Shown here: piece by piece, positions 27,547-36,506 of the stretch
Layout: the number at the start of each line of letters is the position of its first letter
Numbering within the stretch: the stretch's first letter is position 1
Assembly: GCA_963848195.1 (NCBI GenBank)
Contig: CAWKCY010000016.1
Coordinates: 620,001 to 684,000 of the forward strand
Origin: CAVQBP01 sp963848195
GTDB lineage: Bacteria > Bacteroidota > Ignavibacteria > Ignavibacteriales > Ignavibacteriaceae
Length of the DNA stretch: 64,000 nt
Direction of reading: 5' to 3'
Made by a program: the position numbers and the translations under genes
The notes under the pieces: model-generated
What the model saw: only the letters and a program-made list of their open reading frames with translations
Told to the model about the DNA's origin: nothing
The model's database searches: none

Positions 27547-27885
27547 ATGTCCGAATTTCATGAACCACCTGAAGACTTAAGCAAACAGACCAGGGATTTT
27601 AGGCGTGCATTAAATTCTTTAATGGAAGAAATTGAAGCCATTGATTGGTATCAGCAAAGAATTGATGCATGCATTGATGAACAATTAAAAAAAATAATCG
27701 AACATAATAAATTAGAAGAAATGGAACATGCATCTATGGCTTTGGAATGGCTCCGTAGAAATATGAATGGGTGGGACGAAAAATTAAAAATGTATTTATT
27801 TACCGATGGGGAGATAACAAAACTTGAAGATGAAAATAAAAATTCCAAAGTTCAGAAAGATCTCGGTATTGGTAAAATAAAATAG
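27547..27885 (+). CDS. Encapsulated ferritin-like protein (EncFtn), encapsulin cargo
   Basis: A 112-residue ferroxidase that forms a ring-like assembly and is packaged in an encapsulin shell. It oxidises Fe(II) for storage. Metal-binding residues align with the Rhodospirillum rubrum EncFtn at an offset of four: E27/E28 and E30, W34, Y35, E58 and H61 (EEIEAIDWYQQ, EEMEHASMALEWLRRNMNGWDE). The last residues, DLGIGKIK, fit the short C-terminal encapsulation peptide. A good ribosome site (AAGGGAG) precedes the ATG. The shell gene begins 10 bases downstream. Confidence 0.95.
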   Translation: MSEFHEPPEDLSKQTRDFRRALNSLMEEIEAIDWYQQRIDACIDEQLKKIIEHNKLEEMEHASMALEWLRRNMNGWDEKLKMYLFTDGEITKLEDENKNSKVQKDLGIGKIK

Positions 27886-27895
27886 AGGAAGAACA

Positions 27896-28687
27896 ATGGA
27901 TATTCTTAGAAAATCTCTGGCTCCGGTTACAAAAGAAGCTTGGGATATTATCGATGAACAAGCTAAAAATGTTTTTAACTCAATTCTTTCTGCAAGAAGA
28001 TTTGTTGATGTGGAAGGACCAAAAGGATGGCGTTTTGAAGCAGTCACTATGGGGAGGCTCGATGTCCCGAAAAACCAAAAAGGTAATATTAAATATGGAA
28101 TAAATAAAGTACTCCCATTAATTGAAACTCGGGCGCCTTTCAGACTTGATATTTGGGAACTTGATAATGCCGCAAGAGGTGCTGAAGATATTAACCTAGA
28201 TTCAATGGAAGAAGCTGCAAAGAATATTGGAGCGTTTGAGGAGAAAGTGATCTATTCTGGCTTTTCTGAAGCTAATATTAAGGGTTTAATAGAAATTAAT
28301 AAATATAAACCCGCCCAGTTTCCTGAAACAATTGAGAACTTACCTGAAATATTATCTGAATTAATTAGTGAATTTGTTAAATCTTCTATCGAGGGTCCGT
28401 ATTCATTAATTTTAAATACTAATCGATGGGAGAAACTTTCAAGCATGGTCAATGGTTATCCCCTAAAAAGAGTGGTCAAAGATTTGATTGGCGGTAATAT
28501 TATTCTTGCTCCTTCTATAAAAGATGCTTTCTTTGTATCTACAAGAGGCGGAGATTTTAGATTAACTATTGGACAGGATTTATCCATAGGTTATGAATTT
28601 CATGATCATAAAAATGTTAATCTATATTTTACCGAATCATTTACTTTCCAGATTATTGAACCCGCTGCGGTTATTCATTTCACTTAA
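27896..28687 (+). CDS. Encapsulin nanocompartment shell protein (family 1)
   Basis: A 263-residue HK97-fold shell protein. The N-terminus (MDILRKSLAPVTKEAWDIID) is the helix that binds cargo peptides in family 1 encapsulins. ARRFVDVEGPKGW and TRAPFRLDIWELDNAARGAED are further family signatures. The length is typical of 60-subunit (T=1) shells. A GAGGAAG ribosome site lies just before the start, and the EncFtn cargo gene is directly upstream, so the pair forms an iron-storage compartment. No third cargo gene is adjacent; a CBS-domain gene follows after about 400 bp. Confidence 0.96.
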   Translation: MDILRKSLAPVTKEAWDIIDEQAKNVFNSILSARRFVDVEGPKGWRFEAVTMGRLDVPKNQKGNIKYGINKVLPLIETRAPFRLDIWELDNAARGAEDINLDSMEEAAKNIGAFEEKVIYSGFSEANIKGLIEINKYKPAQFPETIENLPEILSELISEFVKSSIEGPYSLILNTNRWEKLSSMVNGYPLKRVVKDLIGGNIILAPSIKDAFFVSTRGGDFRLTIGQDLSIGYEFHDHKNVNLYFTESFTFQIIEPAAVIHFT

Positions 28688-29090
28688 TTAACTTAAGTTT
28701 TGACAAACATTGTAATTTCTTAACCCTTTAAAAGGCTCTAGCCCAAGGAGGCTAGAGGTGTGTATTCCAATAACTCCTAATCCACAATAACTCTGAAACC
28801 GTTTTGAAACCGTTTTGAAATCGATTTGAAACCGATTTGAAACCGTATTACTCCAATTCTCTGAGCGGATGAGTACGGAATTAATGTACTGCTATGTTTA
28901 ACGTGTACTATGATAGAATCTTTTTCTTAAAGTTGCCTTAGTCACATCTGCCAAAAATTTTATAGCAGTTTAAATATAAATGTTGTAAAATCATTTTTAG
29001 AAAAGCTTTTATAATGGAAACATATTAGATCTTATCATTTGAAGAGGCGACATTTGAAAATTAGTTAATTGGTAATAATAGGAGTTATAA
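28688..29090. other. Spacer after the encapsulin operon with hairpin and 11-bp repeats
   Basis: About 400 bases without a gene. A perfect 8-bp stem CTCTAGCC / GGCTAGAG with a 6-base loop (28736-28757) lies 48 bases after the encapsulin stop and may end that transcript. A block of five 11-bp direct repeats follows (28791-28845). The rest is AT-rich, ending in an AGGAG ribosome site before the CBS-domain start at 29091. Confidence 0.6.
28791..28845. repeat. Five 11-bp direct repeats (TTTTGAAACCG type)
   Basis: Five consecutive 11-bp units: CTCTGAAACCG, TTTTGAAACCG, TTTTGAAATCG, ATTTGAAACCG and ATTTGAAACCG. The core TGAAACCG is kept in four of the five. The unit is not a multiple of three and the block is intergenic. 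Period 11 also occurs in other spacers of this window (44509, 46767, 50127) with different or related sequence. Confidence 0.85.
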
Positions 29091-29525
29091 ATGAGAACAA
29101 TAAGAGAGATACTCAGGGAAAAAGGAGATGAGGTTTTTTCTGTTACTCCTCAAACTACAGTTTATGATGCTTTATCTCTGATGGCTGAAAAATCAATTGG
29201 TGCAGTCTTGGTTTTAGACGGAAGCTTGCTTAAAGGTATTATGTCTGAACGTGATTATGCAAGAAAAATTATACTCAGAGGAAAATCTTCTAAGGAAGTA
29301 TCTGTAAATGAAATTATGTCTACAAATGTTGTCTTTGTTGATATTAATACCGACATTGAAGAGTGTATGGCTTTAATGATTAATAAAAGGATTCGACATC
29401 TTCCTGTTTATGAAAATAATAATCTGGTTGGCATCATCTCAATTGGAGATGTCGTGAAAACCATTATAGATGAAAAAGAAGTTGTTATAAATGAACTTGA
29501 AAATTATATTACCGGCAGAAGATAA
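29091..29525 (+). CDS. Tandem CBS-domain protein
   Basis: A 144-residue protein made almost entirely of a CBS pair (Bateman module): first domain about 10-65 with VYDALSLMAEKSIGAVLVLD and GIMSERDYARKI, second about 78-130 with RIRHLPVYENNNLVGIISIGDV. Such stand-alone proteins bind adenosyl ligands such as AMP, ATP or NADH and sense energy state. It has its own ribosome site (AGGAG) after a long spacer, so it is probably transcribed alone. No partner can be named. Confidence 0.9.
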   Translation: MRTIREILREKGDEVFSVTPQTTVYDALSLMAEKSIGAVLVLDGSLLKGIMSERDYARKIILRGKSSKEVSVNEIMSTNVVFVDINTDIEECMALMINKRIRHLPVYENNNLVGIISIGDVVKTIIDEKEVVINELENYITGRR

Positions 29526-29547
29526 AAATCAATATTTTTTATCCCGA

Positions 29548-30108
29548 TTATTTTTGACGGCTATATTTACCTATTAATTCTCCTTCTGCTATTATATTTT
29601 TTTGCATTGCTCGCATTAGTTCACCTTTCTCTGCTCCCGCTTCTAGGTGAACCGCATTACTTAATCCGTAAATTTTAAAAGTATATCTATGTGTTCCTGA
29701 TGGAGGACATGGACCACCATATCCTATATGACCGAAATTGTTTGTCCCCATTAGAACTTCATCTGGAATGTTTTTTATAGGTGTTACATCCTCAGGTAAA
29801 CCGGTTATATTTGCCGGTATATTATAAGCTATCCAATGAATAAAAGTTCCGCCTGGTGAATCGGGATCCTCTACTATTAAGGCAAATCTTTTTATATCAT
29901 TCGATGGTCTATTCCAATTCAATGCTGGTGATATATTTTTACCATCGCATGTATATTTGGAAGGAATTAATTCTCCATTCTTAAAAGATGAACTGGTTAA
30001 ATTAATTTTATCCATTTTAATTACCTGCTTGTTTGTTTGTGCAAAATTATTTACCAAAAGTAATATTACTAAAATTATTAATGGTTTATATAAAAAGTTT
30101 TTATTCAT
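29548..30108 (-). CDS. Exported YbhB/YbcL-type PEBP (Raf-kinase-inhibitor-like) protein
   Basis: A 186-residue member of the phosphatidylethanolamine-binding protein family. An N-terminal hydrophobic signal (about 1-24, ending NNFAQ) indicates export to the periplasm. The family core is clear: KYTCDGKNISPALNW, VEDPDSPGGTFIHWIAYNIP and GYGGPCPPSGTHRYTFKIYGL form the ligand pocket. Bacterial members have no settled function. It lies 23 bases downstream of nuoN on the same strand and may receive read-through from the nuo operon. Confidence 0.92.
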   Translation of the reverse strand: MNKNFLYKPLIILVILLLVNNFAQTNKQVIKMDKINLTSSSFKNGELIPSKYTCDGKNISPALNWNRPSNDIKRFALIVEDPDSPGGTFIHWIAYNIPANITGLPEDVTPIKNIPDEVLMGTNNFGHIGYGGPCPPSGTHRYTFKIYGLSNAVHLEAGAEKGELMRAMQKNIIAEGELIGKYSRQK

Positions 30109-30130
30109 ATCATAAATAATTATTTAAATC

Positions 30131-31558
30131 TTAAATTCCTCCGCCTATAAAAGATCTTATTAAAGTCATAAGCCCGGAAGGAAAAACTCCAAGCCAAACT
30201 AAGAATAATGTTAAAAAAGCAAGGGCAACGCTTCCTCCTATAGAAAAAACAGGGTATAATACTTTCTCGTCTGTTTCATCCTTTTTGCTGTACATAGCAG
30301 TAATAATTCTTAAATAATAATATAGACCTATTACACTGCTCAATACCAATACAATCGAAAGAAGCCATAATGTCGAGCCTATGCCTGCTGCTAATAATAA
30401 ATATTTACCAATAAATCCTGCGGTTAAAGGGATTCCTGCTAGTGATAACAGCATTGCAGTAAATATTGCTGCTGTCAAGGGTCGTCTCCAGAACATTCCT
30501 TTATAGTCATCTATGTATTCGGCTTCTTTTTCCTTATTGGATAAAATAGTAATTATTCCGAACGCTCCTATTATGGTAATAAAATACGCAACAAGATAAA
30601 ATGTTATAGCTTCAATTGTCAGATTATTTCCTGATATAAATGCCACCAATAAATACCCGAGATGAGCTATAGATGAATAAGCTAAAATTCTTTTAACATT
30701 CTTTTGAAGCAATGCAAGTAAATTCCCTCCAAGCATTGAAGCTATAGCAATTATTGTAAAAATCAATATAAGAGAATGATATTGATAACCGTTTACAGAG
30801 ACAAAGAATCGAAGTAATAAAGCTAACATTCCCCCCTTGGATACTGTTGCAATAAATGCAGTAACCGGTGCAGGCGCTCCTTCATAAACATCAGGTGTCC
30901 ACATATGGAAGGGAACTATGGCTAATTTAAAACCTATTCCCACTATCATCATACCGAAACCGCTTAGTATTAATGGTGTAACTTCTATAGATTTTATCTC
31001 TATAGAAATTCCTGAAAAATTCATCGTCCCGTATTCCGCATAAAGTAAAGCCATCCCGAATAATAGAAATGCTGAAGATGCAGCAGCTAATATCAAGTAT
31101 TTTATCCCGGCTTCAAGTGATTTTTGAAATTCCCTTGTATATGCGATTAATATATATAATGAAACGCTAAGAACTTCTAATCCTAGAAAAAATGAAATAA
31201 AATTATTGCTGCATACAAGAACCGACGAACCCAGTGTTGCTATTAATAATAATATATAATATTCTTCACGATTGCCTGAATAATTCTTTAAATACGAATA
31301 AGATAATAACGAAACCGTAAAGCTTGCGGCTGTTAAAAGTCCTATGAAAAAATAAGCATAGTTATCAATTATTAAGAAATTCGAAATATCTTGTGGCAAT
31401 TCTTTTGAAATGTAAAACATGGAGATGAATGCTGCACCATATCCAATTAAATTCAAACTGAAAGTAATATTATAGTCTCTTTTAATAGCAATTAGCAGCA
31501 TTATTAGAATTGAAGTCCCCGCTAAAATAATCAGAGGTAAGATTGGCAGCAGGTTCAT
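30131..31558 (-). CDS. nuoN: NADH-quinone oxidoreductase subunit N
   Basis: Antiporter-like membrane subunit of complex I, 475 residues with about 14 helices. The proton-channel motifs are visible: SLYILIAYTREFQKSLEAGIKY, FKLAIVPFHMWTPDVYEGAPAP around 210-230, and LLALLQKNVKRILAYSSIAHLGY near 285. It contributes to proton pumping in the membrane arm. Its start overlaps the nuoM stop by the ATGA arrangement and it ends the A-N gene order. Confidence 0.95.
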   Translation of the reverse strand: MNLLPILPLIILAGTSILIMLLIAIKRDYNITFSLNLIGYGAAFISMFYISKELPQDISNFLIIDNYAYFFIGLLTAASFTVSLLSYSYLKNYSGNREEYYILLLIATLGSSVLVCSNNFISFFLGLEVLSVSLYILIAYTREFQKSLEAGIKYLILAAASSAFLLFGMALLYAEYGTMNFSGISIEIKSIEVTPLILSGFGMMIVGIGFKLAIVPFHMWTPDVYEGAPAPVTAFIATVSKGGMLALLLRFFVSVNGYQYHSLILIFTIIAIASMLGGNLLALLQKNVKRILAYSSIAHLGYLLVAFISGNNLTIEAITFYLVAYFITIIGAFGIITILSNKEKEAEYIDDYKGMFWRRPLTAAIFTAMLLSLAGIPLTAGFIGKYLLLAAGIGSTLWLLSIVLVLSSVIGLYYYLRIITAMYSKKDETDEKVLYPVFSIGGSVALAFLTLFLVWLGVFPSGLMTLIRSFIGGGI

Positions 31559-33159
31559 CTTTTCTCCCTTATTTTTTTATCATCATTAATATATGAAATA
31601 TCCCTTTTATTTCGAATTGGCGGCGAAATTTTCTCTTCTAAACCAAAATCCATTCGTTTGATTGCTTTAACCGTTTTTGTACCCTGGGTATTCGAATATA
31701 AATTTTCCATCGATTTCATTGATGTATTCAGAAAAGTCTGTGGAAATATTCCTTGCCAGACAATGATAATAATCAATGATCCCATGATAATCATCTCCCT
31801 GAAATTGAAATCTCTTAAGCTCCATTCTTTTACTTTATTTCCATAAAATACTTTTTGCATTATTCTTAAAGAGTAAATGGTTGAAGCTATCAATCCAAGC
31901 ACGGCAATGGCAGTTATATATATGCTTGTTTGATATGAACCGGCAAGTATTAGAAATTCTGCTACAAAATTACCCAGACCCGGAAGACCTAACGACGCCA
32001 TTGTAAATAGAAGCCCTATTGCTCCCATTTTAGGAACCTGTTCCCATAATCCTCCCATCTGGTTTAAATCTCTTGTGTGTATCCTTTCCTGAAGTGAACC
32101 GACTAATATAAATAAAGCTCCCGTGCTTATACCATGAGCAATCATTTGCATAATTACCCCCTGGAAAGCTAATTGATTCATAGCGAAAACACCAAGCATC
32201 ACAAAACCCATATGGCTGACACTCGAATAAGCTACCAATCTTTTTAGATCAGTTTGAGCAAAGGCAAGTTTGGCGCCGTATAATATTCCCGCTGCTCCAA
32301 TTAACATCGCGATCGGTGCAAATTCCTTTGCTGCATGCGGAAATAACGGGAGAATAAATCTTAACATCCCGTATGCCCCGGTCTTTAAAAGCAGCCCGGC
32401 TAATATCACACTCCCTGCTGTCGGCGCTTCGGTATGTGCATCCGGAAGCCAGTTGTGGAATGGTATTGCCGGAAGCTTTACTGCAAATGCAATCAGAAAT
32501 CCGAGCATTAACCACATTGCTGCGCCTGATGATAAAGAAGTGCCTATTAGTTCTTCATACTCAAATGTATAATTCCCCGTTTGACTCCCATGTATAAAAT
32601 ATAAAGCCAGTATGGCTATGAACATTAATAGCCCGCTAGCCTGTGTAAAAATAAAAAATTTGAAAGCAGCATAAATTCTGTTCTCATGTCCCCAGATTCC
32701 TATTATAAAATACATCGGTATTAACATTATTTCCCAGAAAAAGTAAAAGAGGAATAAATTTAATGAAAGAAATACTCCCATTATCCCTGCAAGTATCCAG
32801 AGAATATTAAAATGAAAAAACCCAACTTTTTCTTTTACTTCCGACCATGATGTAAGAACAGATAATATTCCAAGGAAAAGTGTTAAAGCAATTAAAAGCA
32901 AGCTCAAACCGTCAATTGCCAGGTGAAACCTAATCCCGAATTCCGGAATCCACTTCCAATTAACCTCTGTAATCCAGCTGTTATTATTTCCTAATTTTAT
33001 AGAATCATAATTATTTATCCAAAAAACAATTATTATGATAAAATCAATAGTAAGTGTGAGAAGAGAAATAATACGTACGCCTCTCTCGCTTATTCTTTCG
33101 AAAAACCAGGCTAACAAACCTCCTATCAATAATATAGCTATCAGCCAGAAAAGAATCAT
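31555..33159 (-). CDS. nuoM: NADH-quinone oxidoreductase subunit M
   Basis: Antiporter-like membrane subunit of complex I, about 534 residues. I place the start at ATG 33159, whose last two bases overlap the nuoL stop (ATGA). A longer frame from 33219 would add an Asn-rich non-conserved stretch read inside nuoL. Key motifs: FYFFWEIMLIPMYFIIGIWG, KLPAIPFHNWLPDAHTEAPT and LKRLVAYSSVSHMGFVMLG. It forms one proton channel between NuoL and NuoN. The C-terminal tail of about 40 residues is long and charged. Confidence 0.94.
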   Translation of the reverse strand: MILFWLIAILLIGGLLAWFFERISERGVRIISLLTLTIDFIIIIVFWINNYDSIKLGNNNSWITEVNWKWIPEFGIRFHLAIDGLSLLLIALTLFLGILSVLTSWSEVKEKVGFFHFNILWILAGIMGVFLSLNLFLFYFFWEIMLIPMYFIIGIWGHENRIYAAFKFFIFTQASGLLMFIAILALYFIHGSQTGNYTFEYEELIGTSLSSGAAMWLMLGFLIAFAVKLPAIPFHNWLPDAHTEAPTAGSVILAGLLLKTGAYGMLRFILPLFPHAAKEFAPIAMLIGAAGILYGAKLAFAQTDLKRLVAYSSVSHMGFVMLGVFAMNQLAFQGVIMQMIAHGISTGALFILVGSLQERIHTRDLNQMGGLWEQVPKMGAIGLLFTMASLGLPGLGNFVAEFLILAGSYQTSIYITAIAVLGLIASTIYSLRIMQKVFYGNKVKEWSLRDFNFREMIIMGSLIIIIVWQGIFPQTFLNTSMKSMENLYSNTQGTKTVKAIKRMDFGLEEKISPPIRNKRDISYINDDKKIREKR

Positions 33160-35036
33160 AAGAATACTGTAATAGTTATTGTTATTATTGCTCCTAAAAC
33201 TATTCCCATTGCATACCACCTTAGTTTACCGGTCTGTGTTAAAGATAATAGGTGATTTCCTAATCCCGTAAACCACGCAATCCCCGTGTAGATTTTATCT
33301 ATAAAATCATTTTTATTAATTTGTGCTGCCCATACTATTGGAATTACAAAAACCTTATCATATAACCAGTCAAACCCCCAACCATGAAACCAAAAATCAT
33401 GTAAAGCTGATTCGTTAAACCTTTTTAATGACTCAGGCTTTTTCAAATAAAATATGTATGCCAGATAAATGCCTAATAAGGCTGTAATTGCTGCAATCAA
33501 TTGGAATATAATCTCTGTGCCTTTCCCTTCATTAATTAAATTGACTGAAGGTAAGCTGATATTAACAAAATCTGTAAAGAGTGGGACGCTGCCGAGTGTC
33601 TCTGGCAATTCTATAAATCCTCCAATTAAAGAAAGAATAGCAAGTGTTATTAGTGGTATTTTAATCAAATTGCCGGGTCTATGTCCTACATTAGTTTTTG
33701 GCTTTCCATAAAAAGTAATAAAAACCATTCGAAATGTATATATGGCAGTTATAAAAGCACCTACTAATCCAGCTGCCCAAAGCCATGGACTTCCTTTTTC
33801 AGAGGACCATGAATACCATAGAATCAGATCCTTACTATAAAAACCTGCTGTAATTAATGGAAGTGCCGCAAGTGAAGCTGAACCAATTAAAAATGTCCAG
33901 AATGTTACCGGCAGCTCTTTCCTTAATCCTCCCATCTTAAACATATTATGTTCATGATGAACAGACATAATAACTGCACCTGCTCCTAAAAATAAAAGTG
34001 CTTTAAAAAAAGCATGTATCATAAAATGAAATACTGCTGCAGACCATGCCCCCACTCCTAACGCTAGGAACATATATCCAATTTGACTTATGGTTGAATA
34101 AGCAAGTACCCTCTTGATATCACTCTGTGTCAAAGCACTGAAACCTGCCAGAAGCAGAGTTAATGCCCCAATAACCGCTACAAGGGTTTGAACAGCAGGC
34201 GCTAAAGAAAATAAAACATGAGTCCTTGCAATTAAATAAACTCCTGCTGTTACCATTGTTGCGGCATGTATTAAAGCACTTACCGGAGAAGGACCTGCCA
34301 TTGCATCAGGCAACCATGTTTGCAGTGGAAGTTGTGCGGATTTTCCTAAAGCTCCTCCTAGAAGTAATAATGCCGCTGCTGTTGCTATAGATGACCCCTG
34401 AGACCAATGTAATGGTGCTTGTTTAAGGATTTCTTCTATATTTAATGTGCCGAAAGATGATACTAACAGAAATAATCCTATAGCCATCGCTGTATCACCG
34501 ACCCGTGTTACAATAAATGCCTTCCGCGCCGCAGTATTATTCTTAGGATCTTTATACCAGAAACCGATCAATAAATAACTGCATAATCCTACGCCTTCCC
34601 ATCCGAGATAAAGAAGCAGAAGATTTTGCGCCATTACTAAAGTCAGCATTGAACCCACAAATAAATTCATATATGCAAAAAACCTTGAATACCCCTCTTC
34701 ATCATGCATAAATTCTACTGAATAAAGATGGATTAAAAATCCTACAAAGGTGATTACAAACATGAAAACAATTGTTAGTGCATCTAAATGAAAGGAAATT
34801 TCGGGTGAAAATCCTGATACACTAAACCATGTCCATAACTTCAGATTAAATAAATATTCTGGCGGAGGAGAGGAGATAAAAACTATTCCAATAATTATTG
34901 TTAATATAGCAGACAATCCAATAGAACCCGCTCCAATCAAAGCAATAATCTGCTTGGGTAGTTTCTTCCCTCCAAATGCAAGAATTAAAAAACCCGCAAA
35001 AGGTAAAGCAGGCACTATCCACAAAATATTAAACAT
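33156..35036 (-). CDS. nuoL: NADH-quinone oxidoreductase subunit L
   Basis: The largest antiporter-like subunit of complex I, 626 residues, at the distal tip of the membrane arm. It shows LLYLGWEGVGLCSYLLIGFWY near 145, QLPLQTWLPDAMAGPSPVSA near 235 and DIKRVLAYSTISQIGYMFLA near 305. The long lateral helix is expected in the C-terminal 100 residues. It lies 45 bases after nuoK, a gap filled by three 7-bp repeats, and overlaps nuoM at its end. Confidence 0.96.
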   Translation of the reverse strand: MFNILWIVPALPFAGFLILAFGGKKLPKQIIALIGAGSIGLSAILTIIIGIVFISSPPPEYLFNLKLWTWFSVSGFSPEISFHLDALTIVFMFVITFVGFLIHLYSVEFMHDEEGYSRFFAYMNLFVGSMLTLVMAQNLLLLYLGWEGVGLCSYLLIGFWYKDPKNNTAARKAFIVTRVGDTAMAIGLFLLVSSFGTLNIEEILKQAPLHWSQGSSIATAAALLLLGGALGKSAQLPLQTWLPDAMAGPSPVSALIHAATMVTAGVYLIARTHVLFSLAPAVQTLVAVIGALTLLLAGFSALTQSDIKRVLAYSTISQIGYMFLALGVGAWSAAVFHFMIHAFFKALLFLGAGAVIMSVHHEHNMFKMGGLRKELPVTFWTFLIGSASLAALPLITAGFYSKDLILWYSWSSEKGSPWLWAAGLVGAFITAIYTFRMVFITFYGKPKTNVGHRPGNLIKIPLITLAILSLIGGFIELPETLGSVPLFTDFVNISLPSVNLINEGKGTEIIFQLIAAITALLGIYLAYIFYLKKPESLKRFNESALHDFWFHGWGFDWLYDKVFVIPIVWAAQINKNDFIDKIYTGIAWFTGLGNHLLSLTQTGKLRWYAMGIVLGAIITITITVFL

Positions 35037-35056
35037 ATCTCACCAACAATCTAACA

Positions 35057-35077
35057 AATGACTAATGACCAATGACT
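35057..35077. repeat. Three 7-bp direct repeats in the nuoK-nuoL spacer
   Basis: Units AATGACT, AATGACC and AATGACT follow one another without gap in the 45-base space between nuoL and nuoK. The core AATGAC recurs in the 11-bp repeats at 44509 and 50127. Confidence 0.7.
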
Positions 35078-35081
35078 GATT

Positions 35082-35390
35082 TTATCCCTTCATCTTATCT
35101 ATCGAATCCGAATCCAGAGTTTTAAATTTATTATATATCCTCAGTATCAGAGCCAATCCAACCGATACCTCAGCTGCCGCCATTGTAAGTATGAAAATAA
35201 ACATCACCTGTCCGTCTGCTTGAATCCATCTCGCGCTTCCCAGAACAAAAGCTAATCCCGCTGCATTAAGCATTATCTCAATTGACATTAACATAAAAAT
35301 TATATTTCTTCTTACTAATAATCCGATTACTCCTATTGTAAATAAAATTATCGCTAATAATAAACCTGTTTCTAAAGGTACGGCACTCAT
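35082..35390 (-). CDS. nuoK: NADH-quinone oxidoreductase subunit K
   Basis: A 102-residue, three-helix membrane subunit of complex I. The conserved glutamates of the family appear in LMSIEIMLNAAGLAFV and in MAAAEVSVGLALIL; both line the central proton pathway. Length is typical. It overlaps nuoJ by 4 bases at its start, so the two are translationally coupled. Confidence 0.96.
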   Translation of the reverse strand: MSAVPLETGLLLAIILFTIGVIGLLVRRNIIFMLMSIEIMLNAAGLAFVLGSARWIQADGQVMFIFILTMAAAEVSVGLALILRIYNKFKTLDSDSIDKMKG

Positions 35391-35914
35391 TCTCCCTCCC
35401 CTTTAAAAAATCTATGGACTGATTTCCTTTTTTCCTCCCCAAGATGATAGGCACCTATTATCCCCGCCATTAAAAGCATTCCTGCTAATTCCACTCCGAG
35501 CAAATATGTATTAAAAAGCGAAAGCCCGATTTGCTTTGGAGTAATCTCTTGGGTCCGAAAAATTTGATTGTTTCCGGAAGCTAATACATATATAAATTCT
35601 CCTAATAGAATTAATGTTAAAATTCCCGGTCCTACCCACATTGTAGGTGTAATTAGTTTTTCTTCTTCCTTCGATGTTTCTTTATTTATATTTAACATCA
35701 TTACTACAAAAATAAACAGTACCATTATTGCACCGGCATATACTATTACTTCAAGTGCTGCAACAAAATGAGCGCCCAAAACAAAAAATATTACTGCTAC
35801 TGATAACAGGGATACAACTAAATACAATAATGCATGCACTGCATTAGTTTGAGTAATTACTAATACTGTCGATATAATTGCAACTACCGCTGCTATGTGA
35901 AAAATAATAGTCAT
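35387..35914 (-). CDS. nuoJ: NADH-quinone oxidoreductase subunit J
   Basis: A 175-residue membrane subunit of complex I with five helices. The family signature HFVAALEVIVYAGAIMVLFIFVVMML (about 48-73, split here by reading) includes the conserved Tyr/Gly pi-bulge region of helix 3. It sits between nuoI and nuoK in standard order. It ends with a short basic tail (EKRKSVHRFFKGEGE). Confidence 0.94.
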   Translation of the reverse strand: MTIIFHIAAVVAIISTVLVITQTNAVHALLYLVVSLLSVAVIFFVLGAHFVAALEVIVYAGAIMVLFIFVVMMLNINKETSKEEEKLITPTMWVGPGILTLILLGEFIYVLASGNNQIFRTQEITPKQIGLSLFNTYLLGVELAGMLLMAGIIGAYHLGEEKRKSVHRFFKGEGE

Positions 35915-35968
35915 CTTCTTTTTTCAATAACCAAACAAATTTTTGAAAAATTTCGTATTTTAACACTT

Positions 35969-36484
35969 TCACGGGATCAAACTTCGTATATCTACCGGTG
36001 GATTTTCATTCTCAGCTTGACCTTTATCTTTTCCTCCGATTGCTAATCCTGCTACTTTATAAAAATTATAACCGTGATATTTGCCCTGTCCGTCTATTAG
36101 TAAATCTTCTTTCTCATAAACAAGGTTTTGACGGTTATATTCACTCATCTCAAAATCGGGAATTAACTGTATTGCATAAGTCGGGCATGCTTCTTCACAG
36201 AAACCGCAGAATATGCATCGTGAGAAGTTTATTCTGAAAAATTCAGGATATCTTCTCCCTGTTTTATCTTCAGTTGCTTGAAGCGCAATGCAGTCAACCG
36301 GGCATGCAACCGCACACAAATAACACCCCACACAGCGTTCGGCACCATCAGGATCTCGCGTTAATACTATCCTCCCTCTCCATCTCGGCGGAAGCTTAGG
36401 CTTTTCTTCGGGATATTGAATTGTTTCCCGCTTACTAAACATATGAAGGAATGCTATCCATAAACTTCTGATTGAGCTGAACAT
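35969..36484 (-). CDS. nuoI: NADH-quinone oxidoreductase subunit I (2x[4Fe-4S])
   Basis: A 171-residue peripheral-arm subunit carrying clusters N6a and N6b. The two ferredoxin motifs are C51-C54-C57-C61 (CVGCYLCAVACP) and C90-C93-C96-C100 (CIFCGFCEEACP). It passes electrons toward NuoB and quinone. Position 22 bases after nuoH and 54 bases before nuoJ matches the standard operon. The C-terminal tail of about 30 residues is variable. Confidence 0.96.
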   Translation of the reverse strand: MFSSIRSLWIAFLHMFSKRETIQYPEEKPKLPPRWRGRIVLTRDPDGAERCVGCYLCAVACPVDCIALQATEDKTGRRYPEFFRINFSRCIFCGFCEEACPTYAIQLIPDFEMSEYNRQNLVYEKEDLLIDGQGKYHGYNFYKVAGLAIGGKDKGQAENENPPVDIRSLIP

Positions 36485-36506
36485 ATTTCTTTACCTTAAT
36501 TGTATT

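Noticed and set aside
32249..32597. Antisense and plus-strand ORFs inside nuoM
   Set aside because: They lie wholly within a conserved nuo gene, have no ribosome sites and no domain sense.
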